This document shows, piece after piece, positions 1 to 9,016 of a DNA stretch of 64,000 nucleotides. Numbering within the stretch: the first letter of the stretch is position 1; the number at the start of each line of letters is the position of its first letter. A program made the translations under genes and the position numbers. Under the pieces are notes generated by a model that saw only the letters and a program-made list of their open reading frames with translations, was not told the DNA's origin and made no database searches. The stretch is from JAHIVB01 sp964574705. Its GTDB lineage: Bacteria; Bacillota_I; Bacilli_A; Izemoplasmatales; Hujiaoplasmataceae. The stretch is taken from the NCBI GenBank assembly GCA_964574705.1, contig CAZNOO010000006.1, forward strand, positions 1-64,000. Direction: 5' to 3'.

Positions 1-3
1 TGG

Positions 4-9
4 TATAAT
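4..9 (+). promoter_or_regulatory. -10 box of htpG promoter
   Basis: TATAAT lies 30 bases upstream of the htpG start; the -35 would fall outside the window. A strong SD (GGAGGTG, 30-36) follows. No CIRCE-type inverted repeat is visible in the short stretch available. Confidence 0.6.
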
Positions 10-39
10 AGACTCGATAACTATTTATGGAGGTGCTTT

Positions 40-1983
40 ATGAAGCAACAAATGGAATTTAAAACAGAATCAAAGCGACTACTCGATTTGATGATTCATT
101 CAATCTACACAAACAAAGAGATCTTTTTAAGAGAACTCATTTCAAACGCATCTGATGCAATTGACAAGTATCATCTCTTAAGTCTTACTGATGACTCGTT
201 AGAAAAGACAAACGACTATGAAATCCATATCGAAGTGGATAAGAAACATCGTAAAATCCAAATATCTGATAATGGAATCGGAATGACATATGATGAACTT
301 GTTGGCAATCTAGGTACCATCGCAAAAAGTGGAACTTTAGAGTTTTTACAAAAGATCAAAGAAAAGGATATGAAAAACACTGATTTGATTGGTCAATTCG
401 GCGTTGGATTCTATTCTTCTTTCATGGTATCCAAAAAAGTCCAAGTCGTATCTAAATCGCCTTTCTCTGAAACGGCCTATAAATGGGTTTCAGAAGGAGA
501 AGATTCGTTCACCATTGAAGAGACCAAAAAAGAGGAAAGAGGAACCGAAATCACCCTTTATCTTCGTAAAAACGAGGATGATGAAAACTACGATAACTTC
601 TTGGAAACCTATAAAATCAAAAACCTTGTGAAAAAGTATTCAGACTATGTCAAATACCCGATCACAATGGAAAATGAAGTTGAAAAACCAAAATTCGACG
701 AAGAAGGAAAAGAAATAGAAGGAGAGTATGAAACGTTTGTTGAAAATGAAACCATCAACTCTCGCGTTCCTATCTGGAACAAAGCAAAATCAGATGTAAC
801 AGAAGAAGAACTCAATGCGTTCTATAAATCAACCTACTTCGACTATGATGGACCTCAATACACATTTTGGAACAACATTGAAGGTGCTTTGACTTACAAA
901 TCGTTGATCTTTATCCCTGAAAAAGCCCCGTATAATCTCTATTCTGAAAAATATGAAAAAGGGCTTCAACTCTATGCGAAAGACGTCTTTGTCATGGACA
1001 AATGCAAAGAGCTTGTTCCAGACTATTTAAGATTCATCAAAGGGTTAGTCGTCAGCCAAGATCTCTCTTTAAACATCAGTCGTGAGATTCTACAAAAGAA
1101 CTCTCAACTGATTAAAATCGCTGCGAATTTGGAAAAGAAAATCTTAAGTGAACTTGAAAAATCCTTAAAGAATGAAAGAGAAAAATACGAAAAATTCTTC
1201 AAAGAATTTGGAGTCAACCTCAAATATGGCGTTTACGACAACTTTGGAGAAAAGAAAGAACTAATTCAAGACTTACTTCTGTTCAAAACGGTAAACAAGG
1301 ATGAGATGGTTACACTAAAAGACTACGTAGAAGCAATGCCAAAAGAACAAGATGCCATCTATTATGGAAGTGCCTCTTCAAAGGATGCCATCAAGATTTC
1401 TCCTCAAATGGACATTATTAAGTCCAAAGGATACGATGTCCTCGTACTGACAGATGAAGTTGATGAATTCATGATCAGCATTCTTCATGAATACAGCAAA
1501 AAACAATTCAAATCAATTAATCAAGGGGATTTGAATATCCTTGATGATAAAGAAAAAGAAACCATCAAAGAATTGGAAACTGAAAATAAAGATTTACTGG
1601 CATCATTAAAAGAAATCTTAAAAGATGAAGTTACAGACGTTAAACTCTCAACACGTCTCACAGATTCTCCAGTTTGTCTTGTCAGTGGTGAAGGACTATC
1701 ATTTGAAATGGAAAAAGTCATCAACCAAATGCCTGGAGACAAGAAGATGAAGGCGGATAAAATCCTTGAAATCAATCCAAAACATGAGTTGTTTAAAGCA
1801 ATTGAAAATGTGTTCTTGGAATCCAAGGAATCTCTCAGCGATTTCGCGAGTGTTCTTTACAACCAAGCCTTGTTAATCGAAGGCCTTCCCATCAAGGATC
1901 CAGTTGCTTTTTCAAACAAAATGATAAAGCTAATGATTAAAGCTGCAAAAACATCCAGCCCCACAGAAGAAGATCCAGCATAA
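40..1983 (+). CDS. htpG: Molecular chaperone HtpG (Hsp90)
   Basis: Cytosolic ATP-dependent chaperone of the Hsp90 family. The 647-residue product has the N-terminal GHKL ATPase signatures: the ExxxNxxDA helix near residue 33, DNGIGM at about 77 and GQFGVGFYSSF near 118. The middle domain carries LNISREILQ, which includes the conserved arginine, and a C-terminal dimerisation domain follows. Length matches the family (about 620-650). The ATG is preceded by GGAGGTG at good spacing. The gene is monocistronic, with a -10 box just upstream and a hairpin terminator after it. Identification is secure. Confidence 0.97.
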   Translation: MKQQMEFKTESKRLLDLMIHSIYTNKEIFLRELISNASDAIDKYHLLSLTDDSLEKTNDYEIHIEVDKKHRKIQISDNGIGMTYDELVGNLGTIAKSGTLEFLQKIKEKDMKNTDLIGQFGVGFYSSFMVSKKVQVVSKSPFSETAYKWVSEGEDSFTIEETKKEERGTEITLYLRKNEDDENYDNFLETYKIKNLVKKYSDYVKYPITMENEVEKPKFDEEGKEIEGEYETFVENETINSRVPIWNKAKSDVTEEELNAFYKSTYFDYDGPQYTFWNNIEGALTYKSLIFIPEKAPYNLYSEKYEKGLQLYAKDVFVMDKCKELVPDYLRFIKGLVVSQDLSLNISREILQKNSQLIKIAANLEKKILSELEKSLKNEREKYEKFFKEFGVNLKYGVYDNFGEKKELIQDLLLFKTVNKDEMVTLKDYVEAMPKEQDAIYYGSASSKDAIKISPQMDIIKSKGYDVLVLTDEVDEFMISILHEYSKKQFKSINQGDLNILDDKEKETIKELETENKDLLASLKEILKDEVTDVKLSTRLTDSPVCLVSGEGLSFEMEKVINQMPGDKKMKADKILEINPKHELFKAIENVFLESKESLSDFASVLYNQALLIEGLPIKDPVAFSNKMIKLMIKAAKTSSPTEEDPA

Positions 1984-2002
1984 CTCAGTATCTTATATAC
2001 AA

Positions 2003-2047
2003 AGCGCCATCAGTACTTTTTTAATAGTGTTGACGGCGTTTTATTTT
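2003..2047 (+). terminator. Terminator after htpG
   Basis: A long imperfect stem (CGCC-TCAGTACT paired with AGTGTTGA-GGCG) closes around a T-rich loop and is followed by TTTTATTTTT. About 180 bases of very AT-rich DNA with no recognisable feature follow. Confidence 0.7.
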
Positions 2048-2230
2048 TAATTTTCATAAAGTATATATTTTATTGCAATTATTTGATAAAATGAATAAGT
2101 CATCCATCAAAATACCTTAAAAACCTTTATTATCTTTGTAATAAAAAAATACTTCAATTTCCCGAGCATTTATTTATTTTATTGAAATATACTTCCATCA
2201 CCTTAATCATAAATATCTACATATATATTC

Positions 2231-2503
2231 CTAAGATAGACTATTTAGAGTCTTTAGAAGAAGATCTTTTGTTGTAGTATGGTCGTTTTTATTAAAGACA
2301 TATTCACTTAACATAATCGTATTGTAGTTTTTTTGGTACCAGTCAAGTAATTTTGAAATGCATGCTTTGACCAAGATTACGTTCTGTTGCTCTACATACG
2401 TTCTTAAAGAATTTAAGTAACCAAGCATATAAGGGTTTCTAGTATAGCTAGTTATAGTGAAAGTGATTCCATCTAATTCTATCTGTAATTCTGATAAATT
2501 CAT
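2231..2503 (-). CDS. Hypothetical protein, 90 aa
   Basis: Small soluble-looking protein of unknown function. A longer reading from 2572 is possible, but CTCCG (2513-2517, GGAG on the gene strand) sits correctly for the ATG at 2503, giving a start MNLSELQIEL. The sequence is predicted alpha/beta with no signal peptide and no recognised domain. It lies directly downstream of a 49-residue secreted peptide gene (stop to start 16 bases), so the two are probably co-transcribed. Position beside a lipoprotein and an ABC exporter suggests, without proof, a role in the same accessory patch. Confidence 0.5.
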   Translation of the reverse strand: MNLSELQIELDGITFTITSYTRNPYMLGYLNSLRTYVEQQNVILVKACISKLLDWYQKNYNTIMLSEYVFNKNDHTTTKDLLLKTLNSLS

Positions 2504-2519
2504 GCAAATCATCTCCGAG

Positions 2520-2669
2520 TTAAAAATTGATAAATTCAGGAATATCATCGTCATCAAAACCCAGTTGAACATTAATTGGATTTTGTACTGACATTTTTAT
2601 AGAAGAGGGCTTAACATTTGCAAATATACAACTAAGCAATAAAAAAAGTATTAATAATGTTTTTTTCAT
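2520..2669 (-). CDS. Small secreted or lipid-anchored peptide, 49 aa
   Basis: The ATG at 2669 is preceded by a perfect AGGAGG-type SD (complement of 2674-2681). The product starts MKKTLLILFLLLSC, a short basic n-region plus leucine-rich h-region. The cysteine at residue 14 is in a near-lipobox setting (LLSC), so the product could be a small lipoprotein. The mature part is about 30 residues and ends with an acidic patch (DDDD) and aromatic tail. It matches no family I can name. It is the first gene of a two-gene minus-strand unit with the 90-residue ORF. Possible roles are a signalling or bacteriocin-like peptide; this is inference only. Confidence 0.5.
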   Translation of the reverse strand: MKKTLLILFLLLSCIFANVKPSSIKMSVQNPINVQLGFDDDDIPEFINF

Positions 2670-2702
2670 AATATTTCCTCCTTTTATCTAAATGATAACT
2701 AG

Positions 2703-3134
2703 AAGGAGAGTTATTCACCACAGCACATATGTCATATATTTAGGAGAAATCATGGATATTGTCAAACTCATCAATTACTTGGAGGAATTTCATATCCTGA
2801 ACGCGATGGATTAGGCATAGCTGTTAATGCATCGGCAACATTTAATGTTAATGATATGTACATCGCGAATTTGTCACAAAGTCCATTAAGATTCTACGGA
2901 ACATTGTTTGACTACAGTATGAGAAGCTTTGTAGTGAAGGATTCATTCTATACGGAGACATTCAATTACAGCATGTATATTATTGAAAATCCACATTCAG
3001 CTTCATATTTCTCAAATCTGCTACAAGTTATCGGTGTATTCAATGTATCATCTGGATGGGGAAGATACGATACTTATTATACGAATCATCCCTGCTCAAA
3101 TCAGACAAATATATATTTTATTGATTATAAATAG
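2703..3134 (+). pseudogene. 5'-broken secreted-type ORF
   Basis: An open frame runs from just after a TAG (2700) to the TAA at 3132 without an acceptable start codon in its first half. The only ATG (2856) has no SD and would drop about 50 coding-looking residues, including GGISYPERDGLGIAVNASATF. AAGGAGAG at 2703-2710 looks like a stranded SD. The sequence is rich in Tyr, Ser and Asn, as in extracellular beta-proteins, and has a Cys near its C-terminus. A 92-residue product from 2856 remains possible. I read this as a gene that has lost its signal sequence or start, located just before a lipoprotein and ABC exporter. Confidence 0.4.
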
Positions 3135-3160
3135 AAATTAGAAAATAGAAGGGGGTTCTC

Positions 3161-3682
3161 ATGAATTTCAAACGAAGAATACTGTATATAATTATTTCGC
3201 TTATCTTTTTACTTTTGCAAGCGTGCAATCACGCAAGCTCATCATACTATGACTTTGTAAGTTATATCAATGAAACCCCTAATATTTCAGTCCTCGTATA
3301 TGGTGATCCTATTGTATTTGAATATGCTGTATCTTGTACGTATGTAAATAGTTTAGACATTTCGGTTAATGAAGACGAGACTCAATATTTGATTTTGAAT
3401 TTGAATGCGGATATCAAAGAATTGACTGAATCGTTTATGGAAGAACTAGATTACCTCGCAGAGATGGGCGTTGTTGTGGTTTATGTTCATTTATATAATT
3501 ACTATGATTCAATAATTGAATCTCCCTATTATTTAAGTTATGTTGACATTGGAGACAATGTGCCAAACATATATTTATTTGATGTTTTGAATCAATTTAC
3601 AAGCTCTTCTGATGAAACAGAAGATGGCTTTGCAATTGCATATATTCTTTATTCACACATAAAATATATTGAATCAAAATAA
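3161..3682 (+). CDS. Lipoprotein of unknown function
   Basis: The 173-residue product begins MNFKRRILYIIISLIFLLLQAC, a classic lipoprotein signal peptide with lipobox LQAC; the mature protein would start at Cys22. The rest is Tyr/Asp/Glu-rich with alternating beta-like segments and no recognised domain. The start follows GAAGGGGG at suitable distance. It sits 32 bases ahead of the ABC exporter gene on the same strand and is probably co-transcribed. It could be an exporter accessory or immunity lipoprotein, but the sequence itself does not show this. Confidence 0.75.
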   Translation: MNFKRRILYIIISLIFLLLQACNHASSSYYDFVSYINETPNISVLVYGDPIVFEYAVSCTYVNSLDISVNEDETQYLILNLNADIKELTESFMEELDYLAEMGVVVVYVHLYNYYDSIIESPYYLSYVDIGDNVPNIYLFDVLNQFTSSSDETEDGFAIAYILYSHIKYIESK

Positions 3683-3714
3683 TTGTCATCATATGTATCA
3701 ATAGAGGTGATCCT

Positions 3715-5919
3715 GTGCATGATTTCATTGAAGTCAAATCCCTAAATAAGGAATTTCAAAATCCAAATGGAAACATTCAAGCGTTAAAGAACATCAATCT
3801 AAATTTTCCTAAAACAGGCATGTTTTCCATTGTTGGAAAAAGCGGGTGCGGAAAATCAACATTGCTTAATATTTTAGGAGGACTCCATACAGATTATGAT
3901 GGATCTATTACGATAGACGGTGAGCCTCTTTCCAAACTTGTAAATGAAAATCAATCAAACCTCTACAAGAATAAGATTGACTTTTTGTTTCAAAGCAACA
4001 ATTTGATTCCCAAAATGAACTCACTGGATAACATCCTTTTAGGTTTGCCTTCTGCATTTATTGATACAGACAAAATCAATCATTTGTTCAATCAATTTGA
4101 CTTGCCTGCCCAGTGTATTCATCAAAAAACAGAAGAGATGTCTGGAGGGCAAGTATCAAGAGTTGCGCTCGTGCGAACAATACTTCGAGATTCCGATATC
4201 ATTTTGGCGGATGAACCAACCGGAAATCTTGATAAAGAAAATGCAAGTGAATTAATGCGTTGTTTGTCCATAGCATCTCAGTCTCGCCTTGTTATCATCG
4301 TTACCCACGATATTGACTTGGCACAGAAATTTAGCAATTCTATTATTTTTCTGAATTACGGCGTTATTGAAAAGGTTCAAGAACTAAAACCAATCGATAT
4401 TCTTGAAACTGTAGAAAAAACAAAATCTGAAGCACTAATTTTCGACTCCAAAAAAGATATAAAACTAGGCCTGTTTTATTTCCAAAGAAATATAAAACAG
4501 GGAATCCTATCTTTATTGTTGATGGTCGTATCGCTGTTTTGTATTCTCTCTCTTAGTTATCTATTTCGCTTTGACGAAAATGAAGCAATCAATCAATATC
4601 TAGAGACACATTACTATCCTTATCTTCTTGTACAACAGGCAATTGAGTCCGAGGATTTATCAGGGGTAGGAAACCCAATCTATCTCACGAATGGACAAAG
4701 TTTAGTTACTCTTTTGGAAAGCAAACAGTTTGATCTCATGCGTTTAAACATGTATGATCAAGTCTCAGCGTATGATATGGATTCACCCTTGGGAGAAAGT
4801 GAATCAATTCAAACAAATCTTGCAATATATCATGATTTAAACATGACAGTCATTGGGGAAATTCCTGTAGACGAGACTGAAGTTGTTATAAGTAGCGATT
4901 TATATTATGAATTATTTCCTCATACTGAAATTATCCTACCTCAGATACTTTATACAAGATTTGGTTCCAATACAGTGGTAGGGATTATTGACACATCCCA
5001 ATCTTCACTCATGAGCTCTGATTTCTACGATATGTATTATAAATACGTAGTATTTTCAATCGACTCTTCATTGACTTCGACTAATTTCTTTTCGACCGAT
5101 GAAGAAGATAGTATGATTGTGTTTCATACGAATCAAACATCCGAGTTAATTTCAGGTACTAATCCGCTTAATCCAAACGAAGTTGTAATCTCGCTTCAAC
5201 TATCGAATTCAACTGGCTTGACAATTGGTAATACGTTCTTATTTTCATCCCAAAGTAATTTTGGAAAATTTGATTTAAATAATTATTTTCCAAACGGAGT
5301 CACTATTGTTGGAATATCAAATAGCATGGAAATTTCAATGATTCATGAAAATGGAATCTTTGAAGAAATTCTATCAGATTACAATCAATACTTCAATTTT
5401 GATCATCTACTGATTCAAACGCCTCAAACTTTTGAAGCTTCCTCACTATATCCTGAAGTTCAAATCTTAGAGCCTGGAATTTTCGAAATTGAAACTCAGT
5501 CATCTTTTATAAACAAAGTTAACAATTTAATGATTCCCATTCTCATCATTATGTGTGCTCTAATTTTCCTCTCTAGTTATATCATGGTTTTCGGATTAAT
5601 AGACAAACGAAATAGGGAAATAGGCATATTGAGACTTATGTCAGCGGGGATAAAGGACATTATATATATTTTGAATGTACAAATTCTATTACTCTATTTC
5701 ATTTCGGTGGCGATTTCACTAGGAACTAGTTATATTTGGATTCAATTCTTAAACAAATCGATTAATCTTAACTTGGATAGTGGCTTTATTTTTTTCAAAT
5801 TTGATGGCTTATTATTTCTTATAATTTCTTTATCCACAGCCATTATAATGTTATTATCATCAGTGACTATTGCACGTCGTAAACTAAGAAACAATATATT
5901 TCAGAATATCTCATCGTAA
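3715..5919 (+). CDS. ABC exporter, ATPase fused to FtsX/MacB-type permease
   Basis: The 734-residue fusion starts at GTG after GAGGTG. The N-terminal LolD/MacB-like ATPase shows Walker A GKSGCGKST (about residue 41), signature SGGQ (about 143), Walker B ILADEPTGN (about 165) and the H-loop THD (about 197). A TM helix at about 265-285 is followed by a large extracytoplasmic domain and three C-terminal helices of the FtsX family (about 603-718). The topology is that of half-size exporters of peptides, lipoproteins or antimicrobials. Its partner may be itself or one of the similar fusions at 48-53 kb. The lipoprotein upstream and secreted peptides nearby suggest peptide export or immunity. The substrate is unknown. 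Confidence 0.88.
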   Translation: MHDFIEVKSLNKEFQNPNGNIQALKNINLNFPKTGMFSIVGKSGCGKSTLLNILGGLHTDYDGSITIDGEPLSKLVNENQSNLYKNKIDFLFQSNNLIPKMNSLDNILLGLPSAFIDTDKINHLFNQFDLPAQCIHQKTEEMSGGQVSRVALVRTILRDSDIILADEPTGNLDKENASELMRCLSIASQSRLVIIVTHDIDLAQKFSNSIIFLNYGVIEKVQELKPIDILETVEKTKSEALIFDSKKDIKLGLFYFQRNIKQGILSLLLMVVSLFCILSLSYLFRFDENEAINQYLETHYYPYLLVQQAIESEDLSGVGNPIYLTNGQSLVTLLESKQFDLMRLNMYDQVSAYDMDSPLGESESIQTNLAIYHDLNMTVIGEIPVDETEVVISSDLYYELFPHTEIILPQILYTRFGSNTVVGIIDTSQSSLMSSDFYDMYYKYVVFSIDSSLTSTNFFSTDEEDSMIVFHTNQTSELISGTNPLNPNEVVISLQLSNSTGLTIGNTFLFSSQSNFGKFDLNNYFPNGVTIVGISNSMEISMIHENGIFEEILSDYNQYFNFDHLLIQTPQTFEASSLYPEVQILEPGIFEIETQSSFINKVNNLMIPILIIMCALIFLSSYIMVFGLIDKRNREIGILRLMSAGIKDIIYILNVQILLLYFISVAISLGTSYIWIQFLNKSINLNLDSGFIFFKFDGLLFLIISLSTAIIMLLSSVTIARRKLRNNIFQNISS

Positions 5920-6050
5920 TTGATTGAAGGACTTTTTCTGAATTAACGAGTGTTTTACTCTAGCATTATGATAAAACCGATGATATAAATTTTATAAGAC
6001 ACAAATACAGCCGAAAAAGAACTTACATCAATCACTTGAATATTCAATAT

Positions 6051-6075
6051 AAAGAGACGCATTGCGTCTCTTTTT
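6051..6075 (+). terminator. Terminator after ABC exporter
   Basis: Perfect 8-bp stem AGAGACGC/GCGTCTCT with a 3-base loop followed by TTTTT. It separates the exporter unit from the helicase gene; nothing else is recognised at 5920-6050. Confidence 0.75.
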
Positions 6076-6109
6076 ATGAATGTATATTTCTTTATAGAGA
6101 TAACTTTGC

Positions 6110-6115
6110 TATAAT
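6110..6115 (+). promoter_or_regulatory. -10 box for helicase gene
   Basis: TATAAT, 57 bases before the helicase ATG; the best -35 at 17-bp spacing (TTTCTT) is poor. The leader between them could form a weak GTCCA/TGGAC pairing. Confidence 0.45.
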
Positions 6116-6171
6116 GAATTCAGGATGTCCATGAACCAATCTTTACTATTTTACTGGACGTTGGAGGAATA

Positions 6172-8868
6172 ATGAAGGACTTTTCAAACATCAAATTCAA
6201 AGGAACATTTCGTGACTACCAACAAAGAGTTCTTGATCATTATCAGAATTATCTTGACGATGGACGAATTCATATTGTTGCATCCCCAGGAAGTGGAAAA
6301 ACGACACTTGGTATTGAACTCATCAAATTACTAAATCAACCCGCTTTGGTTCTGTCTCCCTCCATCACCATAAGGAACCAATGGGTTAAGAGACTCAAAG
6401 AAGGTTTTTTGACGGATGAAGAAAATATCTACGAATATACTTCTTATTCCCTTAAAGATCCAAAATTAGTGACTTCCGTCACCTATCAAGGATTACATGC
6501 AGCTTATAATCATCTAATTGACAAAGATGAAAGTGAAGATCCGCTTGTCGACGAACTCATTGAAGTCGATTATACTAATTTTGACTTAGTGAAAGCCATC
6601 AAAAAAAGCGGAATAAGAACAATTTGCCTAGATGAGGCCCATCATTTAAGGACTGAGTGGCATAAGAGTTTGATTGCTTTCATCAATCTTTTTGAGCATG
6701 ATTTCACCATCATTGCTTTGACGGCCACCCCACCCTATGATTCCTCTCCCTTTGAATGGGATAGATACATTGAATTATGCGGAGAAATCGATGAGGAAAT
6801 ATTTGTACCAGAATTGATTAGAGAGCATAATTTGTGTCCTCATCAAGATTATATCTATTTTAATTATCCATCCATAGAAGAACAAACTGAATTATTAAAC
6901 TATCGACAAAAAGCACTTGAAGTCATTGATCAAATCTTTAACAATCGATATTTCATCGATTTCAGCATGAATTTTATGGAACATTATGAAGATCCGAAAT
7001 TTCAATTATATGATTTTATTGATGAATATATTACACTTTGCCGCGTCCTTGCAGTAAATGGTATAAAAACCCCAAAAAGTCTAAAGAGATTGTTTGGAAA
7101 GCTTCATTTTCAAAAGAAATTTCAAAACGAATATATAGAAGTATTATTTGACAAAATCATGTCTAACCCTGATGTGTTCACAGAACCCATGTCAGAAATG
7201 GTAAGAGACACTTTAAAGAAAAATGGACTGCTTGAAAGAGGAAAGTCCCAACTCCAGTACAATTCAAAACTCAAAAAGAACGTGGTTTCCTCGATTGGAA
7301 AAATTAAAAGTATTGGAGAAATTGCTAAATTTGAAAGCACCAGACTTGGGCATGAACTTCAGATGCTTGTCTTGACTGATTTCATCAAACAAGAGATGAT
7401 TGATTTAATTGGAAGCGACATTCCAGTGCAAGTCATCGGCGCCGTTCCCATCTTCGAAACCATACGTAGAAATGTCAATCCAACCATCAATGTTGCACTG
7501 CTTACAGGCTCACTTGTTATCATCCCTAACACCATTATTAGCATCCTTGAACAAAATTCTGAAAAGGATGGATTCAAATTTTCGAAGACACAGTTAAATC
7601 AAACGGACTACTCGATGATTCAGTTCCGTGGAAATACAAAAGAAAGTGTTCATGCAATTACAGAGCTCTTTGAAAACAGAGACATTGATATTTTAATCGG
7701 TACCAAATCTCTTCTTGGAGAAGGTTGGGATTCCCAATGTATTAACACTTTGATTCTTGCTAGTTTTGTAGGTAGTTATATGCTATCAAACCAAATGAGA
7801 GGTAGAGCGATTCGAACCGATCGAAGAGATCCTAACAAAGTCGCCTCAATCTGGCATCTAGCAACAATTGAACCCTATCAAGTTCTGACCGATAATTTAA
7901 TCAAATATAGTCGTCTAGAAGAAACAATTGAAAATCAAAATATCGTCAGTCAAGACTACGATATGTTGAAAAGAAGGTTCCAAGCTTTTCTTGGACCTAG
8001 ATACAGTGATGGAGAGATCCAAAACGGGATCGAACGACTTGATATCATTCAACCTCCTTTTGGGGAAAAAGGATTTCAGAAAATCAATAATATAACCCTA
8101 AACCTTGCGAGCAATAGAGAGCGGGTCAGAGAGCAATGGGTTCACGAGACAGAAAATCAAAATTATGGACAAATCGTAGATGTAGGTCAAATACCCAATG
8201 AAAAATGGCAGACTGGACTACTGATTTTTGACTCACTTGAATACTTCCTATATATTTCCATTCTTTCTGCAGTTGCACAAGCTGTTGCCAGATCAGCAGA
8301 TTTGGGACTTTTCAAGATGATTTTATTCATTGTTATCATTGTTGTATTTGTATTTGTGTCAATCCAATTCTTGCCTAGAATCATTTCAAATATAACGCCG
8401 ATCAAATCGATTCGATCAATCTCAAATGCCATTTTGGATACGCTGGAAGACCAAAAACAAGTGAGAAGCAAAGGAGCGAAAGTAGAAGTAAAAAAAGACA
8501 TCAAAACGCTCCTAATCCATGCAAGCCTACTTGATGGCACTCGCCATGAAAAAGCATTATTTACGAAATGTTTAGTTGAAATGTTAAGCCCAATCGACAA
8601 TCCAAGATATCTGATTGTACAAAAACGAAAATTCTTTGCAAAAGAAATACTTGTGTTCTCAAACGCCTATACCGCCCCATCCACGATATCCTCAAATATG
8701 GACTCAGCAAATGCTTTCGCCTTAAATCTCAATAAACATACCGGCAACTTCAAAGTCATTTATACGAGAAGTGAAGAAGGGCGTAAAACCTTATTGAAAG
8801 CGAAGAAAAAATCGAATCTGTCGAGATACCAAATGTATGTTCAAACAAAAAAAACACTTCGCAAATAA
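6172..8868 (+). CDS. SF2 DEAD/DEAH helicase with C-terminal membrane helices
   Basis: The 898-residue protein follows GGAGG. Its N-terminal half is an SF2 helicase: aromatic-Q entry FRDYQ, Walker A ASPGSGKTT (about residue 37), DEAH box LDEAHH (about 154), motif III TATPP (about 183), and motifs V-VI IGTKSLLGEGWD and QMRGRAIR (about 507-548). At about 684-707 and 713-735 lie two strongly hydrophobic segments (LYISILSAV, MILFIVIIVVFVFV), so the protein may be membrane-anchored, which is unusual for a helicase. A basic C-terminal domain of about 160 residues follows. It is a single gene between terminator and promoterless spacer. Its role (DNA or RNA remodelling, possibly defence) cannot be read from sequence. 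Confidence 0.85.
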   Translation: MKDFSNIKFKGTFRDYQQRVLDHYQNYLDDGRIHIVASPGSGKTTLGIELIKLLNQPALVLSPSITIRNQWVKRLKEGFLTDEENIYEYTSYSLKDPKLVTSVTYQGLHAAYNHLIDKDESEDPLVDELIEVDYTNFDLVKAIKKSGIRTICLDEAHHLRTEWHKSLIAFINLFEHDFTIIALTATPPYDSSPFEWDRYIELCGEIDEEIFVPELIREHNLCPHQDYIYFNYPSIEEQTELLNYRQKALEVIDQIFNNRYFIDFSMNFMEHYEDPKFQLYDFIDEYITLCRVLAVNGIKTPKSLKRLFGKLHFQKKFQNEYIEVLFDKIMSNPDVFTEPMSEMVRDTLKKNGLLERGKSQLQYNSKLKKNVVSSIGKIKSIGEIAKFESTRLGHELQMLVLTDFIKQEMIDLIGSDIPVQVIGAVPIFETIRRNVNPTINVALLTGSLVIIPNTIISILEQNSEKDGFKFSKTQLNQTDYSMIQFRGNTKESVHAITELFENRDIDILIGTKSLLGEGWDSQCINTLILASFVGSYMLSNQMRGRAIRTDRRDPNKVASIWHLATIEPYQVLTDNLIKYSRLEETIENQNIVSQDYDMLKRRFQAFLGPRYSDGEIQNGIERLDIIQPPFGEKGFQKINNITLNLASNRERVREQWVHETENQNYGQIVDVGQIPNEKWQTGLLIFDSLEYFLYISILSAVAQAVARSADLGLFKMILFIVIIVVFVFVSIQFLPRIISNITPIKSIRSISNAILDTLEDQKQVRSKGAKVEVKKDIKTLLIHASLLDGTRHEKALFTKCLVEMLSPIDNPRYLIVQKRKFFAKEILVFSNAYTAPSTISSNMDSANAFALNLNKHTGNFKVIYTRSEEGRKTLLKAKKKSNLSRYQMYVQTKKTLRK

Positions 8869-9016
8869 TCGAATAAGTCAGTGTTAATTAAATTAATACA
8901 AATCAAGTTGTCATAAATATATATTACAAGTACTAATAGAAAGAGATACAATGAATTTACATAATATTAAGGGTAAAATTTCATAGTTAATTTATTTGGA
9001 AAGGAGTGCGTTATTT

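Noticed and set aside
2752..2814. Short ORF starting MDIVKLINYLEEF after AGGAGAAATC
   Set aside because: It has a good SD but ends after 20 codons and lies inside the longer open frame at 2703-3134; possible but unsupported.
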